Assembly: GCA_017305715.1 (NCBI GenBank)
Contig: JAFKKG010000012.1
Location: 248,001-312,000, forward strand
DNA: 64,000 nucleotides
Direction: 5' to 3'
Source of the DNA: Hyphomicrobiales bacterium
Lineage (GTDB): Bacteria > Pseudomonadota > Alphaproteobacteria > Rhizobiales > Xanthobacteraceae
A program made the translations under genes and the position numbers. Each line of letters opens with the position of its first letter. Positions within the stretch are counted from its first letter, which is position 1. Shown here piece by piece: positions 9,246 through 18,402 of the stretch. Below the pieces are notes generated by a model that searched no databases, was not told the DNA's origin, and worked only from the letters and a program-made list of their open reading frames with translations.

Positions 9246-9500
9246 CTAGACGAACTCGATCCCGATCACGTCGCCCTTTTTCCAGGCGACCTTGCAGGCC
9301 CTGCCCGGCGAGGCGCGGTCGAATTTCAGATGAAAGCGCGGCTTGACGAATTGGGGATCTTCGACCCGGAGCCGCGCGCCGCTTTCCGAGATGTCGATCA
9401 CGGTGCATTGACGCGCGGCAAAGCTGTCGTCGATGGTCATCCAGGCCGGCTGATTGGTCCGTCGGCGAGCAGGGCGGGGCTTTCGACCGAAAATTGCCAT
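9246..9500 (-). CDS. PilZ-domain protein
   Basis: 84 residues, a stand-alone PilZ-like domain. RRRTNQPAW corresponds to the RxxxR region that binds cyclic di-GMP, although spacing is imperfect, and VIDISESGARLRVED matches the D/NxSxxG motif. GGAGG precedes the ATG. Short PilZ proteins of this kind are numerous in Bradyrhizobium. Whether this copy binds c-di-GMP cannot be told. Confidence 0.75.
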   Translation of the reverse strand: MAIFGRKPRPARRRTNQPAWMTIDDSFAARQCTVIDISESGARLRVEDPQFVKPRFHLKFDRASPGRACKVAWKKGDVIGIEFV

Positions 9501-9676
9501 GGCGAATCCTCCCGCGGGTCAAACGCGGTGAGGGGATGCCGGTTGCAGTTGCGGACAATTTGAGCGACCAGAGCGGTCGCGATAAACGGGCTGATATCCG
9601 TGCCGGAGCCGGCCGGGCCCGGAACAAAGTTCCGGTTGGCGCTTTGAACTGCAGCTTTTCGAAAACGGCGGGGCAC

Positions 9677-9862
9677 ATGAAGGCGATCGACCGCGTGATG
9701 ACGGCTTATGGCCGGACGCATCGGCTGACCGAGGCGCAAACCAGCCTGGTCCGCCGGGAACTCGCTATATTCATCGATGAATTGCTTGCCGGGAAGCAAC
9801 TGGATGATCGGGTCGGGCCGTCGGGTCCGAAACAGCCCGGTGCGGCGCTCATTTCGCGATAA
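9677..9862 (+). CDS. Conserved small protein of 61 residues, unknown function
   Basis: Begins MKAIDRVMTAYGRTHRLTEA and continues with a helix ending in IDELLAGKQLDD. I recognise the pattern as a small conserved rhizobial protein without known function. The upstream in-frame residues look non-coding, so the ATG at 9677 is preferred. Its 3' end overlaps the 3' end of the opposing response regulator by 14 bases. Confidence 0.55.
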   Translation: MKAIDRVMTAYGRTHRLTEAQTSLVRRELAIFIDELLAGKQLDDRVGPSGPKQPGAALISR

Positions 9863-10229
9863 AGTCGCGCAGTTCGCTGATCATCTTCTGCACCTCGAAC
9901 GGCTTGCCGAAGAATCGGCTCTGCGAGGGAAGGTCGCTCTGATTCAGCCGGACGTGGCCCGACACCACCACGATCTTGATCGGCGGCCAGCGATCGCGCA
10001 CGGCATGGGCGAGTTTCAGGCCGTCCATCGACCCCGGCATGTTGATGTCGGTGTACAGCAAGGCAATGTCGGATCGGCTTTCGAGGATCGCGATGGCCTC
10101 GTCGGCGTTCTTGGCCTCGATCGCGGTGAAGCCGGCCTCTTCGACGATATCCAGCGCATGCAGGCGAAGGATGGCATCGTCCTCGACGACGAGAACGGCG
10201 CAGGGCCGTCCAGCTTCTGAAGCAGGCAT
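9849..10229 (-). CDS. Single-domain response regulator (CheY-like receiver)
   Basis: 126 residues, receiver domain only. The acidic pair lies in VVEDD, the phospho-acceptor aspartate in YTDINMPGSMDG, the Ser/Thr switch in VVVSGH and the conserved lysine in FFGKPF. The ATG at 10229 has GAGAAG 9 bases upstream; a TTG two codons earlier is possible. It follows the stop of the histidine kinase gene within a few bases, so the two form a unit and this protein is the likely phosphate target of that kinase. With no output domain it may act by protein contact, as in the rhizobial general stress response. Confidence 0.85.
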   Translation of the reverse strand: MPASEAGRPCAVLVVEDDAILRLHALDIVEEAGFTAIEAKNADEAIAILESRSDIALLYTDINMPGSMDGLKLAHAVRDRWPPIKIVVVSGHVRLNQSDLPSQSRFFGKPFEVQKMISELRDFIAK

Positions 10230-10235
10230 ATTCAA

Positions 10236-11625
10236 TTACTTCTCTTGTTCCGCAGCTTCGGCCAGATCGCTCAATCTGGTTTCGAAGCTGCACACGACGC
10301 CCTCGGGCAGATACTCAACTTTGACCGAAGTGCCAAAATCGGTTGACAAGGTGCTTTCGATCAGGCGCGACCCGAAGCCGCGTCGCGATGGCGTTTCGAC
10401 GGTCGGGCCGCCGCGTTCTTTCCAATCGAACCGAAGCATCCGGTCCGGTTCTGACGTTGTACAATCCCAGCTCACATCAATCGTTCCCGCGGGCGCGGAC
10501 AGGGCGCCATATTTGGTGGCGTTGGTTGCAAGCTCGTGAAGGGCGAGCGATAGCGAGAGCGCCTGTTTGGCCGAGAGGTCGACGGCCGGTCCGTTGATAT
10601 GGATGCGTCCCTCGCCGGTGAGATAGGGCGCCAGAACGCCGTGGATGACGATCGACATCGGGGCGCTGGTCCAACTCGACGCCACCAGCACGTCATGCGC
10701 CTGGTTGAGGGCGCGAAGCCGGGCATCGAAGATCGTCCGTGCCTCTTCCTTGGTGCTTGCGGTCCGGAACGTCTGGCTGGCGATGGCGCCGACCATCGCC
10801 ATCGTGTTCTTCATGCGATGCTCGAGTTCGCGGGCCAGGAACTGCTGCTGCGCTTCGGCGGCCTTGCGGTCGTCGATGTCGGTGTTGGTCCCGATCCAGT
10901 GGGTGATGGCGCCTGCGGCATCCCTGATCGGAAGCGCGCGGGCAAGGTGCCATCGCCATGATCCATCCTGTCGCCGTAACCGGAATTCGACCTGGTACTG
11001 CGTTCCGGCTTCGAGCGCCTTGTTCCAGCTTCCGGCCGCCGGGCCGATGTCTTCGGCATGGACCATCTGCGCCCATTTGTTGCCCGCGAGGTCTTCGAAC
11101 GTCAGGCCGCTATAGGAAAACACCTGATCGTTGAACCAGTCGAGCCGGCCGTCCGGTGCTGCCGACCAGACCTGGTTCGGCATCGCCTGCGCATAGGTCT
11201 TGAATCGCGCCTCGCTTTCGCGCAACGCCAGTTCGGCGCGCCGCGATTCCGTGATGTCGCGCGAGACGGAGAGCAATCGTTCCGGCTTGCCGTCGGCATC
11301 GCGGATCGGCGTCACCGTGACGTCCCCACCATTTCGGCGTGCCCGCCATCGTCGTCGCAAAGCCCTGGAAGTGGCCGGTCTTGCCGTCGAGGGCTGCGGC
11401 CACCGCCGCCTTGGCGTCGAGATTGCCCTTGTCCTGCCAGAAGTCCGGCCAAGGGCAGCCCTTGATCGCGCCGAAGTCACTGACCTCCATGATCCGCTTG
11501 CCGCCCTCGGTCATGTAGATGAGGTTGCCGTCGAGATCGAGAATCTTGATGCAGTCGCCCGAGGACGCGAGCAGGGCACGCAACAATGAGGTGGAGTCGG
11601 AAACGGAAGCGGATGAATGATCCAT
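10236..11625 (-). pseudogene. PAS-domain HWE-family sensor histidine kinase, frameshifted
   Basis: From ATG 11625 one frame reads a PAS domain (KILDLDGNLIYMTEGGKRIM) to GTPKWW; homology then continues in another frame with DVTVTPIRDADGKPERLLSV, a second PAS/PAC and the kinase core. The switch lies at a run of four C (11324-11327; GGGG on the coding strand) where three would keep TGG TGG GAC GTC in frame. The total length of 1390 is 3n+1, which fits one extra base. The kinase part has the HWE features: ELEHRMKNTMA phospho-acceptor, HELATNATKYGAL N box and a WKERGGP motif. It could be a real pseudogene, a slippery on/off site, or a sequencing error. The rest of the frame is intact, which favours a recent change. 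Confidence 0.85.
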
Positions 11626-11869
11626 TGAAAACCTGATGATGGCAGCCCGGCTGGCGCGGCCATCGCTACTTTACAGGAAGGACGACGCCCGGGCGCCGCA
11701 AAAGTTCCGGGGTAAGGGGACTTTCCGGCGAAATGTGCCGGATTTCGAGCCGTGGCCCGACGGGCAAATCAGCATTTCTGATTTACGGAATTCGGTCAAG
11801 TCCCAAAATAAAAAATATTTTGCTTTTCAGAAACGGCAAATCAGGGCTACGACCTTGCGCATCCCGCCC

Positions 11870-12250
11870 TGGTCAGAAGGGCGTCGGCCGTCGTCACGGA
11901 CGTTGGGCGGGGAGCGGTGGACGCTGATGTGGCGCTTGACGCGCGCGACAAAGGCGTACGGCAAAGACGTGTGGTCCTGACGCCGCGTTGCTGGCGTCCA
12001 TGCACCTGGAGGCGTTCGACTTCCCAGGGCGCAACGGAGGCAAAAGCGCCGTTCTCCGGGGAGAGCACGTTATAAGCCGTAAAGCCATCGCGCAGGGAAT
12101 GTCGGATGTTCTCCGCTGCCCTGTATGCTCATGTGCATTTTGCTTTGTGCACGACGCACATGAGACCGCGGGTGCAGCGCGCATCCGGCATTCCCTGCGC
12201 CCTCAATTTGGAGAGGGCGAAACGATTTGCAAAACTTCGGGCGCATAGCG
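11870..12250. repeat. Dispersed Bradyrhizobium-type repeat with an internal inverted repeat
   Basis: The gene-free stretch 11626-12415 holds no convincing coding sequence. Its central part resembles a repeat I remember from many Bradyrhizobium intergenic regions. It includes a 19-bp inverted repeat with one mismatch (12090-12108 GCGCAGGGAATGTCGGATG; 12182-12200 CATCCGGCATTCCCTGCGC). Short open frames across it on both strands are by-products. The exact ends cannot be set here. To its left, 11785-11830 is A+T-rich upstream DNA of the kinase gene. Confidence 0.55.
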
Positions 12251-12415
12251 CCGCGAGAGCAATTTTTGTCGTCCCGGCGCGGACCGGACCCCTACGCCGC
12301 GACCCTTGTTGGTGGAAAAGATAACAACCTGCGTACAGGAACAATTATCGCTGATGGCTATGGGTCCCGGCCTGCGCCGGGCCGACGGGCTACGGGGATT
12401 GCCGGTAACTCGCCC

Positions 12416-13057
12416 TTACGCCTGCTTCGCGCGATACGCCGCCAGAAACATCCGCGTCGCGCTGTCGATGACTTCGCCGATGCGCTCGGCCGACGGCGCC
12501 GGCGCGGCCTGAAATACGAAGGGCAGAAACAGCGAGGCCTTGCACACTTCCATGAACTGCGCTGCCGCGAGGCGGCAGTCGTCGATCGCAAGATCGCCGG
12601 GCGCAACATGCGCCCTGAGATAGTCGGCGAGGTGATCGATCAGCTTGTCCAGCACATTTGCATAGTAGCGACGGCCGACATCGGGCATCCGCTCGGCAAT
12701 CGCCATCACGGTGCGGATCCACGAGCCGCCGCCCGGCCGGCACAGCAGCGCCATGTAGGCACGGCCGAATTCCCGAAGCGTGGTCTCGGGATCGCGGAGC
12801 GGATCGAAATTGAAGGCCACCTTGCCCTGTTCGAGCGCTTCGTCCTCGAGGATCGCCTCGAACAGCCGGTTCTTGTCGGCGAAGTAGACATAAAGTGTCC
12901 CCTTGGAGACGCCGGCGGAGCGCGCGATCTCGTTCATGCTGGCGGCGTCAAAGCCGAGCTCCATGAACACCTTGCGGGCGCCGTCGAGGATCTGGCGGCG
13001 CTTGGAGCTGTCTTCATCCGCGACCAGACGGGGCGTGTTCAATGCGTCTGCAACCAT
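12416..13057 (-). CDS. TetR/AcrR-family regulator of the adjacent efflux pair
   Basis: 213 residues. A TetR helix-turn-helix occupies about 18-65 (KRRQILDGARKVFMELGFDA, GVSKGTLYVYFADKNRLFE), followed by the AefR-like C-terminal ligand domain. It is transcribed away from the EmrA-type gene, with a perfect 21-bp palindrome in the shared promoter region. That is the usual layout for a repressor of a multidrug pump. The ligand is unknown. Confidence 0.9.
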   Translation of the reverse strand: MVADALNTPRLVADEDSSKRRQILDGARKVFMELGFDAASMNEIARSAGVSKGTLYVYFADKNRLFEAILEDEALEQGKVAFNFDPLRDPETTLREFGRAYMALLCRPGGGSWIRTVMAIAERMPDVGRRYYANVLDKLIDHLADYLRAHVAPGDLAIDDCRLAAAQFMEVCKASLFLPFVFQAAPAPSAERIGEVIDSATRMFLAAYRAKQA

Positions 13058-13142
13058 TGGTTTATCTTCTCGGGAAAGATTTCAACCGGGCATACGCGCC
13101 GGCCGGGGTTTTCATTCTATGGTCGGTTCACGCAAATGTATC

Positions 13143-13163
13143 TTGACCGAACGGTTCGGTCAA
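13143..13163. promoter_or_regulatory. TetR operator, perfect 10-1-10 palindrome
   Basis: TTGACCGAAC-G-GTTCGGTCAA lies between the divergent tetR (start 13057) and emrA-type (start 13244) genes. Perfect arms of 10 bp and the position make it the likely operator; it also contains a TTGAC that could serve as a -35 element. Confidence 0.8.
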
Positions 13164-13243
13164 TGCTAATTCTGGAATGACGGTACTCTCGCGGCCGGTT
13201 TTGGCTCGTGCGCGCATCGCAGATTGTCATGAGGAGGCCTTGT

Positions 13244-14539
13244 ATGGCCGCAGCGAGAGACCAGGCCGCACGTGCGGTTCGTCAGGCGCCGGACACGGCC
13301 GCAGACGAAACCTCGCGCGACCCCGCCCAGTTGGCGGAACAGCTTCGGCACCACGTCGCGGAAGAGACCAGGCGTCAGCCGGCAGCTCCGCCGGGCGCAC
13401 CCGAGACCGATCGGCCGGCGGCGCCGGCCGATGCCGCCAAGACGACCAAGCCCGGCAAGCGCAAATTCGTCATGATGGGCGTGTTCGCGCTGCTGGCACT
13501 CGCGGCCGTCGGCTACGGCGTCTACTACACCTTCATCGGACGCTTTTATATCTCCACCGACGACGCCTATGTGCGCGCCAACAACACCACGCTCGGTGCG
13601 CGGGTCTCCGGCCATATCGCGGCAATCATTCCGGCCGACAACTCGATCGTGCGCACCGGCGACGTGATCTACAAGATCGACGACGGCGATTACCGGATCG
13701 CGGTGGATTCCGCGCGCACCAGGATTGCCACCCAGCAGGCCACCATCGACCGCATCGGCCGGCAGGTGGCCGCGATGGAAAGCGCGGTCGAGCAAGCCAA
13801 GGCGCAACTCGTTTCGGCGGAAGCGGCGCTGAAGCGCGCCGGCCTCGATTTCGACCGTCAGCAGGCGCTCAGCACCAAGGGCTTTGCCTCGCGCGCCACC
13901 TTCGAGGTTTCCGAGGCCGGACGCGACCAGGGCGTTGCGGCGGTGAAATCGGCGCAGGCCGCCTATGACGCCGCGCGCGACAATGTCGAGGTGACGAAGG
14001 CGCAGCAGAACGAAGCCCGCGCGCAACTCGCGGAATTGCAGACCTCGCTGGCCAAGGCCGAGCGCGATCTCGCCTTCACTTCGGTGCGGGCTCCGGTCGA
14101 CGGCACCTTCTCCAACCGCATCGTCAACACCGGCGATTTCATCCAGGCCGGACAGCGCCTCGGCAATGTGGTGCCGCTCAATGACGTCTTCATCGACGCC
14201 AACTACAAGGAAACCCAGCTCAAGCGCATCCGTCCCGGCCAGCCCGTGACGATTTCCGTGGACGCCTACGGCCATCGCAAGTTCGCGGCCGTCGTCGACA
14301 GCATCTCGCCCGCGGCGGGTTCGGTATTCACCCTGCTGCCGCCCGACAACGCCACCGGCAATTTCACCAAGATCGTGCAGCGGCTGCCGGTGCGGATCCG
14401 CGTGCCAAAGGATGTTGCCAGGCAGAACCTGCTGCGCGCGGGCATGTCGGTCTATACGACGGTCAACACCCGTGACGGGGCGGCCGATGCGGACAACGAG
14501 ACCGACCTCGACGCCTCGCCGATGCTGCATCCGAAGTAA
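13244..14539 (+). CDS. HlyD/EmrA-family periplasmic adaptor of a multidrug efflux pump
   Basis: 431 residues. A Pro/Ala-rich cytoplasmic N-terminus of about 70 residues precedes one membrane helix (FVMMGVFALLALAAVGYGVY). The biotinyl-lipoyl half-motif follows (ISTDDAYVRANNTTLGARVS), then a long alpha-hairpin (about 165-275) and the second half (FTSVRAPVDGTFSNRIVNTG). The ATG at 13244 was chosen for its AGGAGG six bases upstream. It would link the inner-membrane pump encoded next (44 bases downstream) to an outer-membrane channel not present in the window. Confidence 0.92.
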   Translation: MAAARDQAARAVRQAPDTAADETSRDPAQLAEQLRHHVAEETRRQPAAPPGAPETDRPAAPADAAKTTKPGKRKFVMMGVFALLALAAVGYGVYYTFIGRFYISTDDAYVRANNTTLGARVSGHIAAIIPADNSIVRTGDVIYKIDDGDYRIAVDSARTRIATQQATIDRIGRQVAAMESAVEQAKAQLVSAEAALKRAGLDFDRQQALSTKGFASRATFEVSEAGRDQGVAAVKSAQAAYDAARDNVEVTKAQQNEARAQLAELQTSLAKAERDLAFTSVRAPVDGTFSNRIVNTGDFIQAGQRLGNVVPLNDVFIDANYKETQLKRIRPGQPVTISVDAYGHRKFAAVVDSISPAAGSVFTLLPPDNATGNFTKIVQRLPVRIRVPKDVARQNLLRAGMSVYTTVNTRDGAADADNETDLDASPMLHPK

Positions 14540-14583
14540 TTTTTGCGCCGGGGCAGACCCGGCGGGCGTGTTCCGGATAGATC

Positions 14584-16179
14584 ATGGCTGACGCCACCAC
14601 CGCTTCGCCGTCGATGATACCAGCCGCCAACGCGCCGGCCGAGCGCATTCCGGCGCGGCGGCTGTTTGCGTTCCTGATCATGGTGTTCGGCATGTTCATG
14701 TCGATCCTGGACATCCAGATCGTCTCGGCCTCGCTGAACGAAATCCAGGCGGGCCTGTCGGCCAGTTCCAGCGAAGTGTCGTGGGTTCAGACTTCGTATC
14801 TGATCGCGGAGGTGATCGCGATCCCGCTGTCCGGATTCCTGTCGCGCGCCTTCGGCACGCGCTTGCTGTTTGCGATATCGGCCTGCGGCTTCACCATCGC
14901 GAGCTTCTTCTGCGGATTTGCCTCGACCATCGAGCAGATGATCCTGTGGCGCGCGCTGCAGGGTTTCCTGGGCGCCGGCATGATCCCGACCGTGTTCGCG
15001 TCGGCCTACATGGTGTTTCCGCGCTCGAAATTCCACATCGTCGGTCCGATCATCGGCCTGGTGGCGACGCTGGCGCCGACCATCGGCCCGACGGTCGGCG
15101 GCATGATCACCGACCTGATGTCGTGGCACTGGCTGTTCTTCATCAACATCATTCCGGGCATCGGCATCACCATCGGCGTGCTGCTGCTGGTCGATTTCGA
15201 TCAACCGAACTTCAAGCTGCTGGAGCATTTCGACTGGTGGGGTCTGCTGTTCATGGCGGGCTTCCTCGGCTCGCTCGAATATGTGCTCGAGGAGGGCCCG
15301 CAATATCAATGGCTGGACGATACCTCGGTGGCGGTCTGCGCCGCGGTCTGCCTGGTTTCCGCCATCGCGTTCTTCTGGCGCGTGCTGACCGTGCGCGAGC
15401 CGATCGTCGATATCCGGACGTTCACCGACCGCAATTTCGGCCTCGGTTGCCTGCTCTCGTTCTGCATCGGTATCGGCCTCTATGGCCTGACTTACGTCTA
15501 TCCGCGTTATCTCGCCGAAGTGCGCGGCTACAGCGCGCTGATGATCGGCGAGACCATGTTCGTCTCGGGCATCACCATGTTCCTTACCGCGCCGATCGTC
15601 GGCCGGCTGATGACCAGGGTCGACATGCGTTACCTGATCGCCTTCGGGCTGATCACGTTCGGGCTCGGCTCCTATCTGATGACGTGGATCACCCGCGACT
15701 ATGATTTCTACGAATTGCTGATCCCGCAGATCCTGCGCGGCATCGGCATGATGTTCGCGATGGTGCCGACCAACAACATCGCGCTCGGCACGCTGGCGCC
15801 GCACCTGTTGAAGAACGGATCCGGCCTGTTCAACCTGACGCGCAATCTCGGCGGCGCGGTTGGCCTTGCCGTCATCAACCAGGTGCTGAACGAGCGCACC
15901 GACCTGCATATCGTGCGCCTGCAGGAGCGGGTGCATTGGGGCAACGCCATGGCGACCGAAACGCTCAACATGTTCACCCAGCGCATGCAGGGCATGGGCG
16001 ACGCCGCGCTGATGGCGATGAAGCAGCTCTCGCAGATCGTGCACCGCCAGGCGGTGGTGATGGGCTATGGCGACGCCTTCTTCATCCTGACCGTGTTCTA
16101 TCTCGGGCTCAGCCTGCTCGTCATGCTGCTGAAGAAGCCCCCGGCGTCGACGGCCGCTGCGGGTGGTGCGGGGCACTGA
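14584..16179 (+). CDS. DHA2-family MFS drug:proton antiporter (EmrB/QacA type)
   Basis: 531 residues with about 14 hydrophobic helices, the size and layout of EmrB. Motif C-like sequence (APTIGPTVGGMITD) and the DHA2 start (MVFGMFMSILDIQIVSASLN) are clear. Together with the preceding adaptor it would export hydrophobic compounds across the envelope, under the divergent TetR regulator. There is a short gap to the adaptor gene, so one transcript is likely. Confidence 0.92.
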   Translation: MADATTASPSMIPAANAPAERIPARRLFAFLIMVFGMFMSILDIQIVSASLNEIQAGLSASSSEVSWVQTSYLIAEVIAIPLSGFLSRAFGTRLLFAISACGFTIASFFCGFASTIEQMILWRALQGFLGAGMIPTVFASAYMVFPRSKFHIVGPIIGLVATLAPTIGPTVGGMITDLMSWHWLFFINIIPGIGITIGVLLLVDFDQPNFKLLEHFDWWGLLFMAGFLGSLEYVLEEGPQYQWLDDTSVAVCAAVCLVSAIAFFWRVLTVREPIVDIRTFTDRNFGLGCLLSFCIGIGLYGLTYVYPRYLAEVRGYSALMIGETMFVSGITMFLTAPIVGRLMTRVDMRYLIAFGLITFGLGSYLMTWITRDYDFYELLIPQILRGIGMMFAMVPTNNIALGTLAPHLLKNGSGLFNLTRNLGGAVGLAVINQVLNERTDLHIVRLQERVHWGNAMATETLNMFTQRMQGMGDAALMAMKQLSQIVHRQAVVMGYGDAFFILTVFYLGLSLLVMLLKKPPASTAAAGGAGH

Positions 16180-16304
16180 GTCAAAACCGCCACAGTGCCG
16201 CGCATTCATCGCGTGGCGCCGCGCTCACGGGCTTGTCATATTGCAAATCGCGCCTGATGCATTTATAAGCACGATGATTGTCACTCGAACCGGGGAGGAT
16301 TTGC

Positions 16305-16376
16305 ATGATTTCGTCTAATTCGCAGACCGTCCGCCCGCGTTCGATGTTCGTGTCGGACGCCGCATCGGGCCTTTGA
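16305..16376 (+). CDS. Possible 23-residue leader peptide
   Basis: ATG preceded by GGGGAGG at ideal spacing, 23 codons (MISSNSQTVRPRSMFVSDAA then SGL), TGA. A 7-bp hairpin (GATCGGG / CCCGATC, 16397-16418) follows 20 bases after the stop. The otherwise gene-free stretch leads to an ABC exporter. The strong ribosome site and hairpin suggest a translated leader; no database check was possible. The peptide may equally be meaningless. Confidence 0.35.
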   Translation: MISSNSQTVRPRSMFVSDAASGL

Positions 16377-16537
16377 GGCTCATTTTCGCCGACGCTGATC
16401 GGGCCTGACGTCCCGATCTCTCAAGCTTCCCAACGCGTTACCAGAATTTTTCAGCGACGCTCGCGCTCGGTCCCGTGCCGCCTGCCCGCGTCTTTCAAAT
16501 GGAGCCGGCGTGCGCGCGAGCGTTGCCGGATGAGGCG

Positions 16538-18340
16538 ATGACCGCTCAAACCAGCAAACGACCCGCGGCGATCCGCGTGGTGCTTCCCTTCGTGTTCCGC
16601 CACTGGCTCGAACAGCCCGCCCGCGCCGCCATCGTCTCCGGCGGGTTGCTCGGCGCGACCGCGGCCGACCTGTTCATGCCGCTGTTCTCGGGCCACCTCG
16701 TCGATGCCCTGACCCAGGGCGCATCGGATCCGGCGGCGCGGCGTTCGGCGATGATCGCCTTTGGCGGCATCGTGGCGCTGGGCGCGCTGTCGATGGTGCT
16801 GCGGCTGATCGGCCTGCAGGCGATCGTGCCGTTCACGCTGAAGATCATGTCCGACGTGTCGCGCGACGCCTTCATGCGCGTGCAGCGCTTCTCGACCGAC
16901 TGGCACGCCAATTCATTTGCCGGCTCGACCGTGCGCAAGATCACGCGCGGCATGTGGGCGCTCGACCTGCTCAACGACACCATCCTGATGGCGCTGGCGC
17001 CGTCGCTCACGGTGCTGCTGGGCTCGATGATCCTGCTTGGGCTGCACTGGCCCTCGCTCGGTGCCGTCATCGCGGTGGGCACGGTGGTCTATGTCTCGAT
17101 GACGATCGCGTTCTCGATGAACTACATCGCGCCGGCCGCGCGCGTCTCCAACGCCTGGGATACCAAGGTCGGCGGCACGCTGGCGGATGCGCTGACCTGC
17201 AACGCGGTGGTGAAATCCTTCGGCGCCGAGGCGCGCGAGGACGCACGGCTGGCCGGCGTGATCGGCCGCTGGAGCAGGCGCGTGCGGCGAACCTGGCTGC
17301 GCTACAACTACACCTCAACGGCGCAGCTCGCGGTGCTGCTGTGCTTCCGCGCATCCGTGATCGGCGGCGCGATCCTGCTGTGGATCGCGGGCCGCGCCAC
17401 GCCCGGCGACGTCACCTATGTGCTGACCAGCTACTACATCATCCACGCGTATTTGCGCGACGTCGGCATGCACATCAACAACCTGCAGCGTTCGGTGAAC
17501 GACATGGAGGAACTGGTTGCAATCCATGCCGAGCCGATCGGCATCGCGGACGCGCCCGATGCCAAGCCGATCGATATCCAGGGCGGCCGCATCGTGTTCG
17601 ACGGCGTGACGTTCCATTACGGCGGGCATCGCGATCCCCTGTATGACGGCCTGTCGGTGGACATCCGCGCCGGCGAGCGCGTCGGCCTGGTCGGCCGTTC
17701 GGGCTCGGGCAAGACGACGTTCGTCAAGCTGGTGCAGCGGCTCTACGATATCGGCGGCGGCAAGATCCTGATCGACGGCCAGGATATCGCCAAGGCGACG
17801 CAGCATTCGCTGCGCAGCCAGATCGCGATCGTGCAGCAGGAGCCGATCCTGTTTCACCGCACGCTGGCCGAGAACATCGCCTATGGCCGGCCCGGCGCCA
17901 GCATGGCGGCGATCGAGCAGGCGGCGAGGCTCGCCAACGCGCACGAGTTCATCCTGCGGCTGCCGAAAGGTTACGGCACGCTGGTCGGTGAACGCGGCGT
18001 CAAGCTGTCGGGCGGCGAGCGGCAGCGCGTCGCGCTGGCGCGCGCGTTCCTGGCGGATGCGCCGGTGCTGATCCTGGACGAGGCGACGTCGAGCCTCGAT
18101 TCGGAATCGGAAGGGCTGATCCAGCAGGCGATGGAGCGGCTGATGAAAGGCCGCACCTCGATCGTGATCGCGCACCGGCTGTCGACGGTGCGCAGCCTCG
18201 ACCGCATCCTGGTGTTCGATCGCGGCCGAATCGTCGAGCAGGGCACCCACGCGATGCTGACGGGGCGCGCCGGCGGCATCTATCGCGGGTTGTTCGAGCG
18301 GCAGGCGACCGAGTTCGGCCGAATCGACGCGGCGGAGTAA
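16538..18340 (+). CDS. ABC exporter, fused permease and ATPase (MsbA/ATM1-like half-transporter)
   Basis: About 600 residues: six membrane helices in the first 330, then the nucleotide-binding domain. Walker A is GRSGSGKTTF, the signature LSGGERQRVALARA, Walker B VLILDEATSSLD, and the switch histidine is in IVIAHRLSTVRS. It would work as a homodimer exporting an unknown substrate. The start is uncertain: a GTG at 16475 and ATGs at 16499 and 16538 share the frame; none has a good ribosome site, and 16538 (MTAQTSKRPAA) gives the usual length. Confidence 0.88.
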   Translation: MTAQTSKRPAAIRVVLPFVFRHWLEQPARAAIVSGGLLGATAADLFMPLFSGHLVDALTQGASDPAARRSAMIAFGGIVALGALSMVLRLIGLQAIVPFTLKIMSDVSRDAFMRVQRFSTDWHANSFAGSTVRKITRGMWALDLLNDTILMALAPSLTVLLGSMILLGLHWPSLGAVIAVGTVVYVSMTIAFSMNYIAPAARVSNAWDTKVGGTLADALTCNAVVKSFGAEAREDARLAGVIGRWSRRVRRTWLRYNYTSTAQLAVLLCFRASVIGGAILLWIAGRATPGDVTYVLTSYYIIHAYLRDVGMHINNLQRSVNDMEELVAIHAEPIGIADAPDAKPIDIQGGRIVFDGVTFHYGGHRDPLYDGLSVDIRAGERVGLVGRSGSGKTTFVKLVQRLYDIGGGKILIDGQDIAKATQHSLRSQIAIVQQEPILFHRTLAENIAYGRPGASMAAIEQAARLANAHEFILRLPKGYGTLVGERGVKLSGGERQRVALARAFLADAPVLILDEATSSLDSESEGLIQQAMERLMKGRTSIVIAHRLSTVRSLDRILVFDRGRIVEQGTHAMLTGRAGGIYRGLFERQATEFGRIDAAE

Positions 18341-18402
18341 ATGTCATTGCGGCACGCGGCCTTCCGGTGTTTCGGGGGCTGCGTGCCGGATATGGATTTG
18401 AA

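Noticed and set aside
11636-12344. Several 60-110-codon frames on both strands
   Set aside because: They cover a dispersed repeat with an inverted repeat; none has a ribosome site or a recognisable pattern.
13166-16209. Long minus-strand frames opposite the EmrA/EmrB-type genes
   Set aside because: Composition is His/Arg/Asp-rich low complexity typical of antisense frames in GC-rich DNA; the plus-strand proteins are clear.
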